Positions 16,618 through 27,288 of a stretch of DNA of 64,000 nucleotides are shown in pieces. The position numbers and the translations under genes are program-made. This DNA comes from Stenotrophomonas maltophilia D457 (GTDB lineage: Bacteria; Pseudomonadota; Gammaproteobacteria; Xanthomonadales; Xanthomonadaceae), in contig NC_017671.1 of assembly GCF_000284595.1 (NCBI RefSeq), positions 3,877,001 through 3,941,000 of the forward strand, in the 5' to 3' direction. The notes under the pieces were generated by a model. The model was not told the origin of the DNA. It did no database searches and was given only the letters and a program-made list of their open reading frames with translations. Each line of letters begins with the position of its first letter. Position 1 is the stretch's first letter.

Positions 16618-18615
16618 ATGGACTCTTCATGGATCGACGCCACCCTCGCGTGGATTGCCGCTCACCCCGTGCTGGCGGGTGCCGTTATCTTCCTCATCGC
16701 CTTCTGCGATGCGGTGATCATTCTCGGCGCCATCGTGCCGGCCCTGCCGCTGCTGTTCGCGGTGGGCGTGTTCATCGGGCTGGGCCAGATCTCCGGGCCG
16801 TATGCGGTGGCGGCAGCCGCACTGGGCGCATTCGCCGGTGATGGCATCAGTTACTGGATCGGGCGCCGCTGGGGTGACCGCCTGCGTGGCGTGTGGCCCT
16901 TCAGCCGTTACCCGCAGCTGCTCGACCGCGGCGAAAACCTGTTCCGCCGCAATGCCTTCAAGAGCATCCTGGTAGCACGCTACGTGGGCGCGATCCGGCC
17001 GTTCGTGCCGGCCATCGCCGGCATGATGAAAATGCCGGCCAGCCGCTACATGCAGGCCAGTGGCATCGCCAGCATTTCGTGGGCGGTGCTGTTCCTGGCA
17101 CCGGGCTGGGTGCTCGGCGAGGCCTACGACGCGGTGGCCGCCGTCGCAGGGCGCCTGGTGGTGGTGGTCGGCCTGCTGGCAGTGATCCTCGGCCTGGTCT
17201 GGGCCATCGTGCTGTACGGCTACCGCTGGTCGGCCGCGCGCATGGACAACTGGCTGGCGCGGCTGCTGGACTGGTCCAACCGACACCCGACGCTGGGCCG
17301 CTACACCGTCGGTGTGCTGGACCCGAAGCGCCGCGAGTCGGTGCCGCTGGCGATGCTGGCGCTGATGCTGCTGGTGCTGGGCTGGGGCTGGTTCGCGCTG
17401 CTGACCGTGATGGTCGCCCATGGCGAGCCGCTGGCGATCGACCTGCTGGTGCACCAGGCCATGCTGGCGCTGCGCAACCCGCTGGCCGATTACCCGATGG
17501 CCGCGCTGGCATCGCTGGGCGCCTGGCAGGTGTTGTTGCCGGCCACCGCTGCAGCGATGGGCTACCTGATCTGGCGCCGCCGCTGGATGGCAGCCGCGCA
17601 CTGGCTGGCCGCGCTTGCCTTCGGCCTGGCGTTGACCATGCTGCTCGGCGCAACGGTGGATGTGGTGCGACCGGTCGATGCCAGCAGTGGCTTTGGCTTC
17701 CCGTCGGTGTCGGTGACCATGGCCACCATCACCTTCGGCTTCTTCGCGGTGCTGATCGCCCGCGAGATGCCTGGCCGCACCCGTGTCTGGCCGTACCTGG
17801 TGTCGGGCATCGTGGTCAGCCTGATCGGCTTCTCGCGCCTGTACCTGGGCGCGCACTGGCTGAGCGATGTGATCGGCGGCATGCTGTTCGGCACGTTCTG
17901 GCTGCTGGTGCTGGGCATCGCCTACCGCCGCCGCTTCAACCGCTCGTTCTGGGTGAAGCCGGTGGCGTGGCTGTTCTACGGTGTCTTCGCCGTGGCGGCG
18001 ATGTGGTACGCGCCGCGCCACATTCCGGTGAAGCTGGAACGCTTCGAGCCGACCCTGCCGGCGGCGCAGGCGATGGACATGCAGGCCTGGTGGCAGCACG
18101 ACTGGGCGACACTGCCGGCGCGCCGCAACGAGTTCGACGACGACCAGCGCTGGCCGCTGGACGTGCAGGTGGCGGGCCCGCTGGCCCCGCTGCAGGCGCA
18201 GCTGGAAGCACGCGGCTGGAAGCGGCAGGAACAGGCCGGCTGGCAGGAGGCGCTGCTGATGCTGGACAAGAACACGGGTGCCGACGAACTGCCGGTGCTG
18301 CCAGCCACGCTGGACACGCGCGTGGAAGCGCTGTTGATGGTGCGCCCGGGTACACACCGCGATGAGCGCTACGTACTGCGCCTGTGGCCAGCCCCTGCGC
18401 AGTTGCAACCGGGCAATACGCCGCTATGGCTGGGCAGTGCGCAGACCCTGCGCTACGAGCGTCATTTCGAGTGGATCGGCATGTGGCACCCGCTGCGTGG
18501 CGTCGACCCGGCGCTCAACGCAGTGAAGGACGCCGTGCAGGACCTGCCGCAGCGCGAGGACGTGCACAGCGAAACCGGGTTGCCGGTGCTGCGGTTGAAG
18601 ACCACGGCGCCCTGA
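16618..18615 (+). CDS. DedA / PAP2-like / LssY-C fusion membrane protein
   Basis: A 665-residue inner-membrane protein. Residues about 1-205 are a DedA (SNARE-associated) domain, with FAGDGISYWIGRRWGD and FRRNAFKSILVARYVGAIRPFVPAIAGM. Residues about 280-445 form a PAP2-like phosphatase domain, and about 480-665 a soluble LssY-C-like domain. In the PAP2 part the third motif SRLYLGAHWLSD is intact, but the expected PSGH is FPSVSV and no Lys stands in the KxxxxxxRP position (GATVDVVRP). The phosphatase part may therefore be inactive. DedA proteins are linked to undecaprenyl-phosphate or phospholipid transport; this one may handle lipid carriers (inference). Confidence 0.85.
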   Translation: MDSSWIDATLAWIAAHPVLAGAVIFLIAFCDAVIILGAIVPALPLLFAVGVFIGLGQISGPYAVAAAALGAFAGDGISYWIGRRWGDRLRGVWPFSRYPQLLDRGENLFRRNAFKSILVARYVGAIRPFVPAIAGMMKMPASRYMQASGIASISWAVLFLAPGWVLGEAYDAVAAVAGRLVVVVGLLAVILGLVWAIVLYGYRWSAARMDNWLARLLDWSNRHPTLGRYTVGVLDPKRRESVPLAMLALMLLVLGWGWFALLTVMVAHGEPLAIDLLVHQAMLALRNPLADYPMAALASLGAWQVLLPATAAAMGYLIWRRRWMAAAHWLAALAFGLALTMLLGATVDVVRPVDASSGFGFPSVSVTMATITFGFFAVLIAREMPGRTRVWPYLVSGIVVSLIGFSRLYLGAHWLSDVIGGMLFGTFWLLVLGIAYRRRFNRSFWVKPVAWLFYGVFAVAAMWYAPRHIPVKLERFEPTLPAAQAMDMQAWWQHDWATLPARRNEFDDDQRWPLDVQVAGPLAPLQAQLEARGWKRQEQAGWQEALLMLDKNTGADELPVLPATLDTRVEALLMVRPGTHRDERYVLRLWPAPAQLQPGNTPLWLGSAQTLRYERHFEWIGMWHPLRGVDPALNAVKDAVQDLPQREDVHSETGLPVLRLKTTAP

Positions 18616-18641
18616 CCGGCACCGGTGCGCGATCACCCACT

Positions 18642-18733
18642 GTAGAGCCGAGCCCATGCTCGGCTGCTCTTCGCGGGAACCATCAAGCCGAGCATAGGCT
18701 CGGCTCTACAGTAGATCCACGCCGTGCGTGGAT
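18642..18733. repeat. SMAG element followed by GTAGATCCACGC repeat
   Basis: GTAGAGCCGAGC at 18642 to GCTCGGCTCTAC ending 18709, then immediately a GTAGATCCACGCCGTGCGTG unit (18711-18733). The two repeat families abut here, and again at 61963-62010 and 63846-63950. Confidence 0.82.
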
Positions 18734-18792
18734 GGCATTCCACGCATGCCCCAGCGTGTGCACCAAGGTGCACACCCACCCATGGCAGGCTG

Positions 18793-19371
18793 CTACGGCA
18801 TCCAGCCCAGCAACTGCTGCAATCGCTGGTGCGGGTCGTCCATCTGCAGCAGCTGCAGGCGCTGCTGCTCGCTCAGCGGCAACAGCTCGGCCAGCCGCCA
18901 GCCGACCCAGCTGGCCTGGTCCAGCAACGCCGGGTTGGACGGCGCATAAGCCTCGCCGGCCTGTTCGATGATGTGCCCCAGCACCGTGGCCAGCAGCGCG
19001 TGCTGTGGTCGCAGTTCGTCGTCCGGGTCTTCCTCGCACCAGCGCACGTCGGCCACCACCAGGCCGTTGTCGCGCACGCGGGTACGCTCCACATGGAAAC
19101 GGCGGGTGCCGCGCAGGCGAAGCTGCAGCACGCCATCGGCACCGACATCGAAGTCTTCGATGCGCACCTGCACGCCGTAGGCCGCTGGCGTCGCCGGTGC
19201 GCCGACTTCCTCGCCATCAAGGATCAGGCAGACACCGAACCCCTCACCACTGCGGCCGCTGTCGCGGACCAGGTCCAGATAGCGGCGCTCGAAAACACGC
19301 AGGCCCACCGCCGCACCCGGCAACAGCGTGGTGTGCAGCGGAAACAGCGGCAGCGGGCTGTCGACGCTCAT
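18793..19371 (-). CDS. LON substrate-binding (LON-N) domain protein
   Basis: A 192-residue protein consisting only of the N-terminal substrate-binding domain of Lon protease: PLPLFPLHTTLLPGAAVGLRVFERRYLDLV opens the fold and the C terminus is helical. No ATPase or protease part is present. Stand-alone LON-N proteins are widespread and of unclear role. Its ATG overlaps the mpl stop as ATGA, so it is probably the second gene of an mpl operon. Confidence 0.82.
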   Translation of the reverse strand: MSVDSPLPLFPLHTTLLPGAAVGLRVFERRYLDLVRDSGRSGEGFGVCLILDGEEVGAPATPAAYGVQVRIEDFDVGADGVLQLRLRGTRRFHVERTRVRDNGLVVADVRWCEEDPDDELRPQHALLATVLGHIIEQAGEAYAPSNPALLDQASWVGWRLAELLPLSEQQRLQLLQMDDPHQRLQQLLGWMP

Positions 19372-20732
19372 CGGGCCTGCAACGCGGCGAGGAAGCGGCG
19401 CGGGGCGCCGTCGAAGCCACCGTTGGACATGAACACCACGTGGTCGCCGCTACGCACGCTGGACTGCAGCTGCGCCAGCAATGCGTCGGTATCCGGCACC
19501 GCGTGGGCGTCACCACGTACCGCAGCGATCACCGCAGCGGCATCCCAGGCCAGTTCCGGGCGATGCAGGAACACCACTTCATCAGCCAGCGCCAGCGACG
19601 GTGCCAGTGCCTGCGCATGTGCGCCCAACCGCATCGAGTTGCTGCGCGGTTCCATCGCAACCACGATGCGCGCATCGCCGACCCTGGCACGCAGGCCTTC
19701 CAGCGTGGTGGCGATCGCGGTGGGGTGATGGGCGAAATCATCGTAGACGGTGATGCCGCCATGGCTGCCGATCACTTCCATGCGGCGCTTGACGCTGCGG
19801 AAGCGCGCCAGCGCCGGGATCACCGTGGCCGGCGCCACGCCCACTGCATGCGCAGCGGCCAGCGCGGCCAGCCCGTTGAGCACGTTGTGGCGGCCCAGCA
19901 GCGACCACTGCACGTCGCCCAGCGCCTGCCCACGATGGTGCACGCGGAACGCGCTGCCATCGGCGGCCAGCAGCTCGGCATGCCACTCCAGCGACGGATC
20001 GAAACCAAACCGCTCGACCGGGGTCCAGCAGCCCATCGCCAGCACTTCGGCCAGGCGCTGATCCTCGCCGTTGACGATCAGCCGCCCACGTGCGGGCACG
20101 GTACGCACCAGGTGGTGGAACTGGCGCTGGATCGCCGCCACGTCCGGGAAGATGTCGGCGTGGTCGTATTCAAGATTGTTGAGGATGGCCACCAGCGGCC
20201 GGTAGTGCACGAACTTGCTGCGCTTGTCGAAGAAGGCCGTGTCGTACTCATCGGCTTCGACCACGAACTCGCGGCCCTGGCCCAGGCGCGCGGAGACTCC
20301 GAAATCCTCGGCGACGCCGCCGATCAGGAAGCCGGGCGAGCGCCCTGCACTTTCCAGCAGCCAGGTGAGGATGGTGGTGGTGGTGGTCTTGCCATGGGTA
20401 CCGGCCACGGCCAGCGTGTCGCGGCCCGGCAGCACCTGCTCGGACAGCCACTGCGCGCCGGATATATAGCGCTGGCCGGCATCGAGCACGGCTTCCACGG
20501 CGGCATTGCCGCGCGACAGCGCGTTGCCGATCACCACCTCGTCGGTGCCGGCCGGCACGCTGTCGGCACGGTAGCCCTGGTCCAGGGTGATGCCCAGCTG
20601 TTCGAGCTGGGTCGACATCGGCGGGTAGATGGCCTGGTCGCTGCCGCTGACGGAATGCCCGAGTTCCCGCGCCAGGGCGGCCACGCCGCCCATGAAGGTG
20701 CCGGCAATTGCAAGGATATGTACGCTGCTCAT
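19368..20732 (-). CDS. mpl: UDP-MurNAc:L-Ala-gamma-D-Glu-meso-DAP ligase
   Basis: Cytoplasmic Mur-family ligase (454 residues) that returns the recycled murein tripeptide to UDP-MurNAc. The N-terminal Rossmann-like domain MSSVHILAIAGTFMGGVAALA, the ATP-binding loop GTHGKTTTTTIL, the FVVEADEYDTAFFDKRSKF segment and the C-terminal VYDDFAHHPTAIATTLEGLR are those of Mpl rather than MurC. The start at 20732 begins the conserved domain. A 10-bp inverted repeat (CGCTATCGGG ... CCCGATAGCG) lies upstream at 20776-20850. Confidence 0.9.
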   Translation of the reverse strand: MSSVHILAIAGTFMGGVAALARELGHSVSGSDQAIYPPMSTQLEQLGITLDQGYRADSVPAGTDEVVIGNALSRGNAAVEAVLDAGQRYISGAQWLSEQVLPGRDTLAVAGTHGKTTTTTILTWLLESAGRSPGFLIGGVAEDFGVSARLGQGREFVVEADEYDTAFFDKRSKFVHYRPLVAILNNLEYDHADIFPDVAAIQRQFHHLVRTVPARGRLIVNGEDQRLAEVLAMGCWTPVERFGFDPSLEWHAELLAADGSAFRVHHRGQALGDVQWSLLGRHNVLNGLAALAAAHAVGVAPATVIPALARFRSVKRRMEVIGSHGGITVYDDFAHHPTAIATTLEGLRARVGDARIVVAMEPRSNSMRLGAHAQALAPSLALADEVVFLHRPELAWDAAAVIAAVRGDAHAVPDTDALLAQLQSSVRSGDHVVFMSNGGFDGAPRRFLAALQAR

Positions 20733-21063
20733 GACCGAGGATTGTGACCGATGACGGCTGTATAGGGCCAATGTCCGCTATCGGGTAAGACAACCCCTAC
20801 ACGGGATGTGAGAAAACTCCAATCAGCTGTCAGGGAATTCCCGATAGCGATGTTCTGTGAACCCGGACACAATTCGAACTGCCAGCCGCAGTACCCGAAC
20901 CGGTCCTACTCCCCAAGAGGCCATCCCCAAGGGAGCTCATGCTGCGGGGCCCTGAGCAAGCCCTTCGCTGGCGCCTGTCAAACGACACAGGCCTGATCCT
21001 CGCGGACCAGGCCTGTGTTTTTTTGCGCCCGGGGAGCCGGCAATTCGCGCCGGCCCGGCCGGA
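20733..21063. other. Intergenic region holding a candidate plus-strand small RNA
   Basis: About 330 bp between mpl and adk, both on the minus strand. It has a 10-bp inverted repeat (about 20776-20785 and 20840-20849) and a strong plus-strand terminator at 20985-21024, although no plus-strand protein gene precedes it. The stretch before the terminator has two pyrimidine-rich TCCCC motifs near 20910 and 20924. A short transcript from about 20880 to 21024 is possible; the promoter is not clear (CACAAT at 20868 is the best -10). Confidence 0.4.
20985..21024 (+). terminator. Rho-independent terminator without an obvious gene
   Basis: Stem ACACAGGCCTG (20985-20995) / CAGGCCTGTGT (21008-21018), with partial pairing inside the loop, followed by a run of seven T on the plus strand. 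The minus strand has no T run after the stem, so it does not serve adk. Confidence 0.75.
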
Positions 21064-21627
21064 TCAGGCCTTGATTGCCGCCAGGATGCGGGCTTCGATC
21101 TCGTCCAGCTCACCGACGCCATCGACGCGGGCCAGGGTGCCACGGCCGGCGTAGAAATCGACCACCGGGGCGGTCTGCTCGTTGTAGACCTGCAGGCGCT
21201 GGCGCACCGCTTCCGGATTGTCGTCGGCGCGGCCCTGCTCCTTGGCACGACCGGCGATGCGATCCACCAGCAGCTCGGTGGCCACGTCCAGCTGCACCAC
21301 GGCGTCCAGCGGCTGGCCGATCTTGGCCAGCAGGCCGTCCATCGCATTGGCCTGGGCCACGTTGCGCGGGTAGCCATCGAGGATGAAGCCCTTGGCGACA
21401 TCAGCCTGGGTCAGGCGCGACTCCAGCATGCCCAGCAGGATGTCGTCCGACACCAGGTTGCCGGCATCCATCACCGTCTTGGCCTGCTTGCCCAGCTCGG
21501 TGCCGGCGGCGATTTCCGCGCGCAGCATGTCACCGGTCGAAATGTGGGCGATGCCCAGCTTTTCCTTCAGGCGCGTCGCCTGTGTCCCCTTGCCCGAACC
21601 GGGCGGTCCCAACAGAACCAATCGCAT
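21064..21627 (-). CDS. adk: Adenylate kinase
   Basis: Converts ATP + AMP to two ADP. 187 residues, the short form lacking the LID zinc domain of some families. P-loop LLGPPGSGKGTQ, AMP-binding segments STGDMLRAEIAAGTELG and ILDGYPRNVAQA, and the LID region IAGRAKEQGRADDNPEAVRQRL are clear. The start at 21627 begins the P-loop strand (MRLVLLGPPG). It is divergent from pfp, with about 140 bp between starts. Confidence 0.95.
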   Translation of the reverse strand: MRLVLLGPPGSGKGTQATRLKEKLGIAHISTGDMLRAEIAAGTELGKQAKTVMDAGNLVSDDILLGMLESRLTQADVAKGFILDGYPRNVAQANAMDGLLAKIGQPLDAVVQLDVATELLVDRIAGRAKEQGRADDNPEAVRQRLQVYNEQTAPVVDFYAGRGTLARVDGVGELDEIEARILAAIKA

Positions 21628-21764
21628 TTGACCTGACTCCAACGTGTTGAAAACAAAGAAGGTTCGCGTCCCGGACGGTCCGGTATCGCTGCACCGCAAT
21701 AGCGCCACTTTACCGCATCCGGGTAATGTCCCTGCAATGTCCCCTCCCCCGAGCAGGTAGAAGC

Positions 21765-23021
21765 ATGCGCAACGGTACTCTCCTTTATGCCCAGTCCGGC
21801 GGTGTCACCGCCGTCATCAACGCCACGGCGGCGGCGGTGATCGAGCAGGCGCGGGCCAAGGGCATCAAGGTCCTGGCCGCCCGCAACGGCATCCTCGGCG
21901 CCCTGCGCGAGGAGCTGATCGACACCAGCAAGGAGAGTGCCGCGGCCATCCGCGCGCTGGCCCATACCCCGGGCGGTGCCTTCGGCTCGTGCCGGGTCAA
22001 GCTGAAATCGCTGGACGCCGACCGCGCCCGCTACGACCGCCTGCTGGAGGTGCTGCGCGCGCACGACGTGCGCTGGTTCCTCTACAACGGCGGCAACGAC
22101 TCGGCCGATACCGCGCTGAAGGTCTCGCAGCTGGCCAAGGCCTCCGGCTACGACCTGACCTGCATTGGCGTGCCCAAGACCATCGACAACGATCTGGCGG
22201 TGACCGACACCTGCCCCGGCTTCGGCTCGGCGGCCAAGTACACCGCCGTCTCGGTGCGCGAGGCGGCGCTGGACGTTGCGGCGATGGCCGAGACCTCCAC
22301 CCGCGTCTTCATCTACGAGGCGATGGGCCGCCACGCCGGCTGGCTGGCCGCGGCCGCCGGCCTGGCTGGCAACGGTGATGACGAAGCACCGCACATCATC
22401 CTGCTGCCCGAGCGCGCCTACGACGAGGCCGCATTCCTGGCCAAGGTGAAGGCCGTGGTCGAGCGCGTCGGCTACTGCGTGGTGGTGGCGTCGGAAGGTA
22501 TCGCGACCGCCGATGGCCGCTTCGTCGCCGACGCAGGCGGCGGCAAGGACTCGTTCGGTCACTCGCAGCTGGGCGGCGTGGCCGCGCACCTTGCTGCACG
22601 GGTCAAGGACCAGCTGGGCCTGAAGGTGCACTGGGCGCTGCCGGACTACCTGCAGCGCTCGGCCCGCCACCTGGCCAGCAGGACCGACTGGGAGCAGGCA
22701 CAGGCGGTCGGCAAGGCCGCCGTGCAGCTGGCACTGAAGGGCCAGAACGGCGTGATGCCGGTGATCGTGCGCAGCAGCGATGCGCCCTATCGCTGGAAGA
22801 TCGAAGCGGCCCCGCTGTCGAAGATCGCCAACCACGAAAAGAAGATGCCGGCCGGCTTCATCCGCCGCGATGGCTTCGGCATCACCGCCAAGGCGCGCGC
22901 CTACCTGTCGCCGCTGATCAAGGGCGAAGCGCCGCTTCCCTATGGCACCGACGGCCTGCCGAAGTACGTCACTCTGAAGAACGTGGCGGTGAAGCAGAAG
23001 CTGCCGGCCTTCGAGGGCTGA
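21765..23021 (+). CDS. pfp: Pyrophosphate-dependent 6-phosphofructokinase
   Basis: Reversibly phosphorylates fructose 6-phosphate using PPi in place of ATP. 418 residues; the start lies a few bases after GAGCAGG. PPi-type signatures: GGNDSADTALKV at the phosphoryl site (Asp where ATP enzymes have Gly) and PKTIDNDL, which holds the catalytic Asp and is the PPi-specific form. Substrate binding is seen in MGRHAGWLAAAAGL. With hppA 1.4 kb downstream and ppa at 36 kb, the region concerns PPi as an energy currency; in methanotrophs pfp and hppA are co-transcribed (family knowledge). Confidence 0.92.
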   Translation: MRNGTLLYAQSGGVTAVINATAAAVIEQARAKGIKVLAARNGILGALREELIDTSKESAAAIRALAHTPGGAFGSCRVKLKSLDADRARYDRLLEVLRAHDVRWFLYNGGNDSADTALKVSQLAKASGYDLTCIGVPKTIDNDLAVTDTCPGFGSAAKYTAVSVREAALDVAAMAETSTRVFIYEAMGRHAGWLAAAAGLAGNGDDEAPHIILLPERAYDEAAFLAKVKAVVERVGYCVVVASEGIATADGRFVADAGGGKDSFGHSQLGGVAAHLAARVKDQLGLKVHWALPDYLQRSARHLASRTDWEQAQAVGKAAVQLALKGQNGVMPVIVRSSDAPYRWKIEAAPLSKIANHEKKMPAGFIRRDGFGITAKARAYLSPLIKGEAPLPYGTDGLPKYVTLKNVAVKQKLPAFEG

Positions 23022-23026
23022 CCTGA

Positions 23027-23125
23027 AAAAGGGGACGGAGGGGATTAAGTCGCATACGCCCCTCTGTCATCTCCAACAGCATCAGCAGTGGGTCGGATAC
23101 GACTTAATCCCCTCCGTCCCCTTTT
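23027..23125. repeat. Inverted repeat, 26-bp arms, 47-nt spacer
   Basis: Arms 23027-23052 and 23100-23125 are exact reverse complements and identical to the outer parts of the palindrome at 816-881, but with a unique spacer. It begins 5 bp after the pfp stop, and its right end lies 3 bp before the GGAGGT ribosome binding site of the DUF488 gene. Confidence 0.85.
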
Positions 23126-23138
23126 CATGGAGGTCATC

Positions 23139-23528
23139 ATGGCACTGCGTGTTGTTCGTCTCGGCAGCCCGCGCCAACCCGGTGAGGGTCTGCGCATCGG
23201 CACCGTGCGGCGACCACCACGCGGCGTGCCCCGCAGCGAATTCGCGAAACGGGACTGGTACGACGTCTGGTTCCCGACTCTGTCACCCAGCGCGGAGCTG
23301 GTGAAACAGGCCCATGAGGCGAAGACCGCCGCCGACTGGACTGCGTTCTTCCGCCACTACAAGGCCGAGATGAAAGCGCCCGATGCCGCGCACGCGCTGG
23401 ACCTGCTGGCCGCGATGTCGCAGCACAGCGACCTCAGCGTGGGCTGCTACTGCGAGGACGAAGCGCACTGCCATCGCAGGGCGTTGCGCGAGCTGCTGGT
23501 GGCGCGCGGGGCGACGCTGGCGGAGTGA
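23139..23528 (+). CDS. DUF488-family protein
   Basis: A 129-residue protein with the DUF488 signatures RDWYDVWFPTLSPS and GCYCEDEAHCHR (Cys/His cluster, possibly metal-binding). Start chosen at 23139, with GGAGGT 5 bases upstream. Family function is unknown. The upstream dispersed repeat lies so close that transcription from pfp must cross a long hairpin to reach it. Confidence 0.8.
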   Translation: MALRVVRLGSPRQPGEGLRIGTVRRPPRGVPRSEFAKRDWYDVWFPTLSPSAELVKQAHEAKTAADWTAFFRHYKAEMKAPDAAHALDLLAAMSQHSDLSVGCYCEDEAHCHRRALRELLVARGATLAE

Positions 23529-23539
23529 GATCAGCCGGA

Positions 23540-23563
23540 TGCCGGCCAGCGGCCGGCACTACC
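23540..23563. repeat. TGCCGGCC hairpin repeat
   Basis: TGCCGGCC-AGC-GGCCGGCA followed by CTACC, the same unit as at 4374-4397, lying after the DUF488 stop. Confidence 0.75.
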
Positions 23564-23600
23564 ACGTGGACGACTGCGTGGGCGCAGCGCACGCATCATC

Positions 23601-24104
23601 TCAATTGCAGGCCTTTCCTTCCATCTGCAGCTGCGCGGCGAACATCGTCACCTGTGGAATCTGGCCGGCTGCCGCCTGCTTCTTGGCCTCTTCCAGATAG
23701 ATGCGCGACTGGCCCTGCCCATCCAGCTCGACCTTGTTGCTCGACGGCAGGCGCCACACCCGCACCACCGCCTGCTGCGCCGGGCATGCCGCGTTGGGCA
23801 CGCGGATCACATCGTTGAGCTTCCAGCCCTTGTCGGCACTCGGCTGTGCCTTGGTGTAGTCGACGAAGCGCGCACGTGGCTGGCACTGCTCGCTGGTACG
23901 CACGGCGGAGAAGCGGTACGGGGCGGCGGCATCGCCGGTGAACGCACCTTCCAGGCGTGCGCAGGCCTCGGGAATCTGCCGCAGCGTATGCACCGCGCCC
24001 ACCGCCTGGGGTGCGCCCACGGCACGCTGCAGCTCCGGGGTTTCCGCAGCGAGTGCCGGCACGGCCGGGGCCAGGGCGGCGAGCATCAACAGGGACAGGC
24101 GCAT
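23601..24104 (-). CDS. Exported protein of unknown function
   Basis: A 167-residue protein with a signal peptide ([21 protein letters not shown]). GGAGA lies 5 bases before the chosen ATG. The mature part contains four cysteines ([29 protein letters not shown]), suggesting disulfides in the periplasm, and no recognised domain. Convergent with the DUF488 gene, divergent from hppA. Confidence 0.68.
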   Translation of the reverse strand: MRLSLLMLAALAPAVPALAAETPELQRAVGAPQAVGAVHTLRQIPEACARLEGAFTGDAAAPYRFSAVRTSEQCQPRARFVDYTKAQPSADKGWKLNDVIRVPNAACPAQQAVVRVWRLPSSNKVELDGQGQSRIYLEEAKKQAAAGQIPQVTMFAAQLQMEGKACN

Positions 24105-24459
24105 GGGGGATCTCCATCGGGACTCCGCGCAGGCTTGCAGAGGCTGGCTTAACGGGGTGCAAAGGCCGGTGGCTCGCAAATCATGCCCTTGCCTGGCGGC
24201 GGGTCCGCGCGCATGTCGACGCGCTCATTGGCAGGGCGCCCACGGGTCATGCGGCGCGGCTCCCACGGGCCAGTCGAGCATGGCTCGACTCTACAAAGAG
24301 CGGCACGCATACTGCAGGCACCAGGGAATGCTGAACACCGCCATACGTCGGACGACCACCAAGGTCGGTACGGGTTGGTTCCAGGCTGCAGCCCGTCGTC
24401 CCCCTCGTGGTGCCGTTCATCGCCACTGGATGCCTACATCCATTCTGCGGAGGGGTCTA
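24105..24459. other. Upstream region of hppA with a half SMAG repeat
   Basis: About 355 bp. A single SMAG-type hairpin (CAGTCGAGCATGGCTCGACT then CTAC, 24272-24294) is the only structured element seen. The open frame that runs through here in front of hppA has no homology-like features. The hppA promoter must lie in the second half, but no clear boxes were found. Confidence 0.5.
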
Positions 24460-26483
<2,024 letters not shown>

Positions 26484-26487
<4 letters not shown>

Positions 26488-26557
26488 ATCCGCGCCATGC
26501 GTGGATGACGGCCTCGATGGGGTCAGAGCCCTTTCCTGCGGAAAGGGATCCGACCCC
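26484..26557. repeat. GTAGATCC repeat plus GGGGTC...GACCCC palindrome
   Basis: GTAGATCCGCGCCATGCGTG begins inside the last codon of hppA and supplies its stop (26484-26506). It is followed by the GGGGTCAGAGCCC ... GACCCC palindrome (26519-26557), just before the convergent tonB stop. Confidence 0.82.
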
Positions 26558-26565
26558 ACCGTCAA

Positions 26566-27288
26566 TCACCGCCCACGCAGGAAGAACGACACCGGCACCA
26601 TCACTTCCACCGGGTCGCCGGCCATTTCGGCCGGCGGCGCCGGCAGCGGGCTGGCCCGCTGCACGGTGTCCAGCGTCTCCTGGTCGAGCAACGCGAAGCC
26701 GCTGCTGCGGCCCAGCACCACCGCCGAAACCACACCGTCGCGGGCCACGGCAAAGCGCACGTAGACCACGCCCTGCTGGCGCAGCCGCTCGGCCTGGCGT
26801 GGATAGCGCCGGTGCTTCTGCAGGTGCCCGAGCAGGCGTCCTTCCCAGGTCGCCTCGGCACGACTGCGCTCACCCGCCGTGGTCTGCGGCGCGGTGTAGC
26901 GTGCGGCAGCGTCGGCGGCCACCTGCGGCGGTGCGCTGGTCTGCGCGACGTTGGCATCGGCGCTGTCCGGCGCGGGCGCTGGTTCCGGCGCTTCTGGCGG
27001 AGGCAGCTCACCCTGCGGCTGCACGGGTGCCTTGGGTTGCTCACGCACGGCTGGCGCTGGCGCCTGCTGCCGCTGCTGTTGCTGCTGCAGCGGCCCGGTG
27101 GCGACCTCGCGCGGCGGCGCCGGCGGTGCCTGCGCCATCGGCGCCAGCTCCAGCGTCAGCGCTGCCGGGGGAGCCGTTGCAGCCTGCACCGGTGCGCGCG
27201 CCACCCACCAGCAGGCCGCGCCGATCAACAGCGCGTGCACCAGCAGTACGATCGCCAGGCTGGTCGCCCAGCGCCGCAGTCCGCTCAT
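26566..27288 (-). CDS. tonB: TonB energy transducer
   Basis: 240-residue periplasm-spanning protein: N-terminal anchor LAIVLLVHALLIGAACWW, a Pro/Gln/Ala-rich spacer (about 40-150, including QQQQQRQQ), and a C-terminal TonB domain with HLQKHRRYPRQAERLRQQG, VYVRFAVARDG and DPVEVMVPVSFFL. It couples the ExbBD motor to outer-membrane receptors. Its ATG overlaps the exbD stop as ATGA. It is the last gene of the hemO-DUF454-exbB-exbD-tonB operon, so it is probably dedicated to heme uptake. Confidence 0.88.
   Translation of the reverse strand: MSGLRRWATSLAIVLLVHALLIGAACWWVARAPVQAATAPPAALTLELAPMAQAPPAPPREVATGPLQQQQQRQQAPAPAVREQPKAPVQPQGELPPPEAPEPAPAPDSADANVAQTSAPPQVAADAAARYTAPQTTAGERSRAEATWEGRLLGHLQKHRRYPRQAERLRQQGVVYVRFAVARDGVVSAVVLGRSSGFALLDQETLDTVQRASPLPAPPAEMAGDPVEVMVPVSFFLRGR

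Noticed and set aside
16627-18408. 593-codon minus-strand frame opposite the DedA fusion
   Set aside because: His/Gln/Arg-rich translation without domains, entirely opposite a clear membrane protein.
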